From Halonatronomonas sp051745425 (GTDB lineage: Bacteria > Bacillota > Halanaerobiia > Halanaerobiales > Halarsenatibacteraceae): DNA of 7,000 bases. Each line of letters opens with the position of its first letter. Position 1 is the stretch's first letter. Location of the stretch: assembly GCA_051745425.1 (NCBI GenBank), contig JBNJEB010000080.1:1-7000 (forward strand). Reading direction: 5' to 3'. The notes below the pieces were generated by a model. That model ran no database searches and was not told the DNA's origin. It saw only the letters and a list, made by a program, of their open reading frames with translations. Made by a program: the position numbers and the translations under genes. Positions 5,159 through 7,000 of the stretch are shown in pieces.

Positions 5159-6964
5159 TTATTTAGAGATTAAACTTAAGGCGACTGAACCAGGACCGGC
5201 ATTTAAGGCAGTAACTGAAGATATATTCATGATATATTCTGGGCCAAATCCTACCAGTTCAGTGATTTCATCCTTCCATTCCTGGGCAAGCTGGTCAGCT
5301 TTAGAATGAACTATACAGTATTTGTCAATTGGCTCTTTTTTATTTATACTGACAACTAAATCTTCTATCTTTTTACTTACCCCTTTTCTGGTTAATGACT
5401 TGCCTTTTATAATGCCTTTACCATCCTCATCAAGGGAGATAATTGGTTTAAAGTTTAATAGATTGGCTATAAAGCCTTTCATTGGGCTGACCCTGCCACC
5501 TTTAACCATATAATCAAAGGTATTTACATTGACATAGATTTTTGCTCTGCTCCTGTAATCTTTAATGATTTCTTCTATTTCAGCAAGTGATTTACCATTT
5601 GCTATCTCTTCAGCTGCTTTTATCACTAAAAGACCCTGGGCCCCTGAATTTAACCTGGAGTCAATATAGGTTACAGGTAAATCAACTTCAGATTGTAATT
5701 TTTTAATTGCCTGTTTAAATGCCTTCCCGGTACCACTTAACTCTTCGGCCACTGAGATCACAAGCATTGAGTTATAGTTATCCTTGATTTTCATTAAATA
5801 GTTATAGATAAAATCAGCAGTTGGTAGAGAAGAGGAGGGGAACTCTTTGGCCTTATCTAGATATTCAAAAAAGTAATCTAAATTAATTGTCTGTCTATCA
5901 AGAAAACTTACGCCATCGATCATCATATTTAAGGGAATCATATGGATTTCATATTTGTCAATTAGGTTCTGGGGTATATCAGCAATTGAATCAGTGATCA
6001 GGGCAATTTCTCTCTTTGGCCCCTGATTTATTTTAACCTGGAATTTCATATCATCAACTTTTTGCTCAACGATTTTGCCTTTTCCATTGAGGAGATAGGC
6101 AACTTCAGCCGGGTCATTAGTGTGGATATGGACCCTGGTATTATTCTTACTGCTGGCAACTATTAAAGAATCTCCTTTATCATTGAGCAGTGATTTTATA
6201 ATGCTATTTTTTAGATCGGTCTGTAATAATATTTCAGTACAATATCTATATTTAAGATCTTCTTGATTAAGCTTATCTAGATTATTATCGATATCTGCTA
6301 TCTCCTCTGCGTTTAGTTCAGTTTCAGACTTGAGATCTTCTTTGAATGGCTCTGAATTTTTCCAGTAATAGATTATACCCTCAAGGAAATATATAAAGCC
6401 CTGGGCTCCGGCATCTACTGAATTTTTCTTCCTGTGAACTTCCAGGATATGCTTTGTTTCTTCAAGGGATTCTTTGGCAATATTTAAGGATTCTTCAAAA
6501 AGAAGGACAAAGTCATCTATATTTTCTGCCAGCTCTGGTAACTTTTCAGCCCAGTCTTTAATTACTGTGATCATTGTGCCTTCATGAGGGTCGTCAACAT
6601 TTTCATACAAATAGGGGATTGATTTTTTAACATTTTTAGCAAAGTCCATGGTATTTAGAGTAGCTTTGTTGACCATTTTTTTATAGAGGCCACTGAAAAA
6701 TTGGGCCAGGATCAGGCCGGAATTGCCTCTGGCTGACTGGATAGAATGGTCTGAGATAGCCTCAATTGTTTTATAGATAGATTGTTCAGGTTCTACTTTA
6801 ATTGCAACAGAAGTAAGGGTTATAGACATGTTATTACCAGTATCGCTATCAGGAACCGGGAAGAAATTAATGTCATTTAAATGTTTTTTATTTTTTTCAA
6901 CTAGTTTTGCTCCATTTTCAAAAGCCTTAAAAAAGGCTTTACCATCTAATTCTTTTATTTTCAT
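5159..6964 (-). CDS. DhaL/FakA-type kinase fused to DegV/FakB fatty-acid-binding domain
   Basis: A 601-residue cytoplasmic fusion. Residues 1-200 form a DhaL (Dak2) ATP-binding domain: NFFPVPDSDTGNNM (33-46) with Mg-binding Asp39 and Asp41, SARGNSG (77-83), HEGTMITVIKDW (127-138) and SVDAGAQGF (182-190). Residues about 239-310 match the middle domain of fatty acid kinase FakA, with YCTE (Cys242) and VHIHTNDP (His279, His281); these recall the Cys/HxH zinc site reported for FakA. An acidic linker (205-238) separates the two. Residues 320-601 are a full DegV/FakB domain: ALITDSIADIP (321-331), PSSSLPTADF (376-385), ELSGTGKAF (408-416), IDSRLNSGAQG (434-444), MVKGGRVS (486-493). FakA/FakB normally act as separate proteins, FakA phosphorylating a fatty acid held by FakB to give acyl phosphate; here both are in one chain and the usual FakA C-terminal domain is absent. 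The GPG loop has Asn588 where DegV proteins usually have His. Start: GGAGG eight bases before ATG. Confidence 0.92.
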   Translation of the reverse strand: MKIKELDGKAFFKAFENGAKLVEKNKKHLNDINFFPVPDSDTGNNMSITLTSVAIKVEPEQSIYKTIEAISDHSIQSARGNSGLILAQFFSGLYKKMVNKATLNTMDFAKNVKKSIPYLYENVDDPHEGTMITVIKDWAEKLPELAENIDDFVLLFEESLNIAKESLEETKHILEVHRKKNSVDAGAQGFIYFLEGIIYYWKNSEPFKEDLKSETELNAEEIADIDNNLDKLNQEDLKYRYCTEILLQTDLKNSIIKSLLNDKGDSLIVASSKNNTRVHIHTNDPAEVAYLLNGKGKIVEQKVDDMKFQVKINQGPKREIALITDSIADIPQNLIDKYEIHMIPLNMMIDGVSFLDRQTINLDYFFEYLDKAKEFPSSSLPTADFIYNYLMKIKDNYNSMLVISVAEELSGTGKAFKQAIKKLQSEVDLPVTYIDSRLNSGAQGLLVIKAAEEIANGKSLAEIEEIIKDYRSRAKIYVNVNTFDYMVKGGRVSPMKGFIANLLNFKPIISLDEDGKGIIKGKSLTRKGVSKKIEDLVVSINKKEPIDKYCIVHSKADQLAQEWKDEITELVGFGPEYIMNISSVTALNAGPGSVALSLISK

Positions 6965-7000
6965 GTTGATCTCCTCCAGATATTAAAATAAGATAAGATA

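Noticed and set aside
5322..5513. Open plus-strand frame of 63 codons opposite the DegV domain.
   Set aside because: It is antisense to a conserved domain and has no supporting start signal.

Overview
The window looks like an AT-rich Gram-positive-type bacterium (Bacillota). Evidence: strong purine-rich Shine-Dalgarno sites before nearly every gene (GGAGG, AAGGAGA, GGAGTGA), sigma-A-like promoters, short intergenic gaps, and a fatty-acid-kinase/DegV type protein, a family best known in that phylum. Fusion of the kinase module to DegV and the lysine/glutamate-rich proteins would fit an anaerobic clostridial or Halanaerobiales-like lineage, but this placement is inference. No mobile elements, RNA genes or CRISPR arrays were found; it appears to be ordinary chromosomal sequence.

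Layout: (1) bases 1-334 hold the 3' end of a plus-strand gene, a Gfo/Idh/MocA-type oxidoreductase. (2) Convergent to it, a minus-strand pair runs mntP-like (1507-2058) then wecB (367-1485), 21 bases apart, from a good promoter at 2095-2123. (3) The divergent spacer 2059-2218 carries that promoter, an imperfect palindrome over its -35 box, and a plus-strand extended -10 promoter. (4) The plus-strand promoter drives a three-gene unit: elaA-like acetyltransferase (2219-2665), a MATE/MOP-superfamily membrane transporter resembling animal ANKH (2680-4047), and a small cupin (4037-4369). Gaps are 14 bases and then an 11-base overlap, so translation is probably coupled. (5) A convergent minus-strand pair closes the window: a DhaL-type kinase/DegV fusion (5159-6964) followed by a DUF1295 membrane protein (4366-5130). 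The cupin and DUF1295 genes share four bases at their stop codons.

How the parts may work together: WecB supplies UDP-ManNAc for surface polysaccharide, and the MntP-like protein would export manganese. The kinase/DegV fusion probably phosphorylates bound fatty acids, and its partner DUF1295 protein belongs to a membrane fold that acts on lipid or isoprenoid substrates, so this pair may be a lipid-related operon. The role of the acetyltransferase/transporter/cupin operon is unknown. Most worth a second look are the ANKH-like bacterial transporter in its conserved-looking operon, and the kinase/DegV fusion with an unusual Asn where DegV/FakB proteins usually have His.
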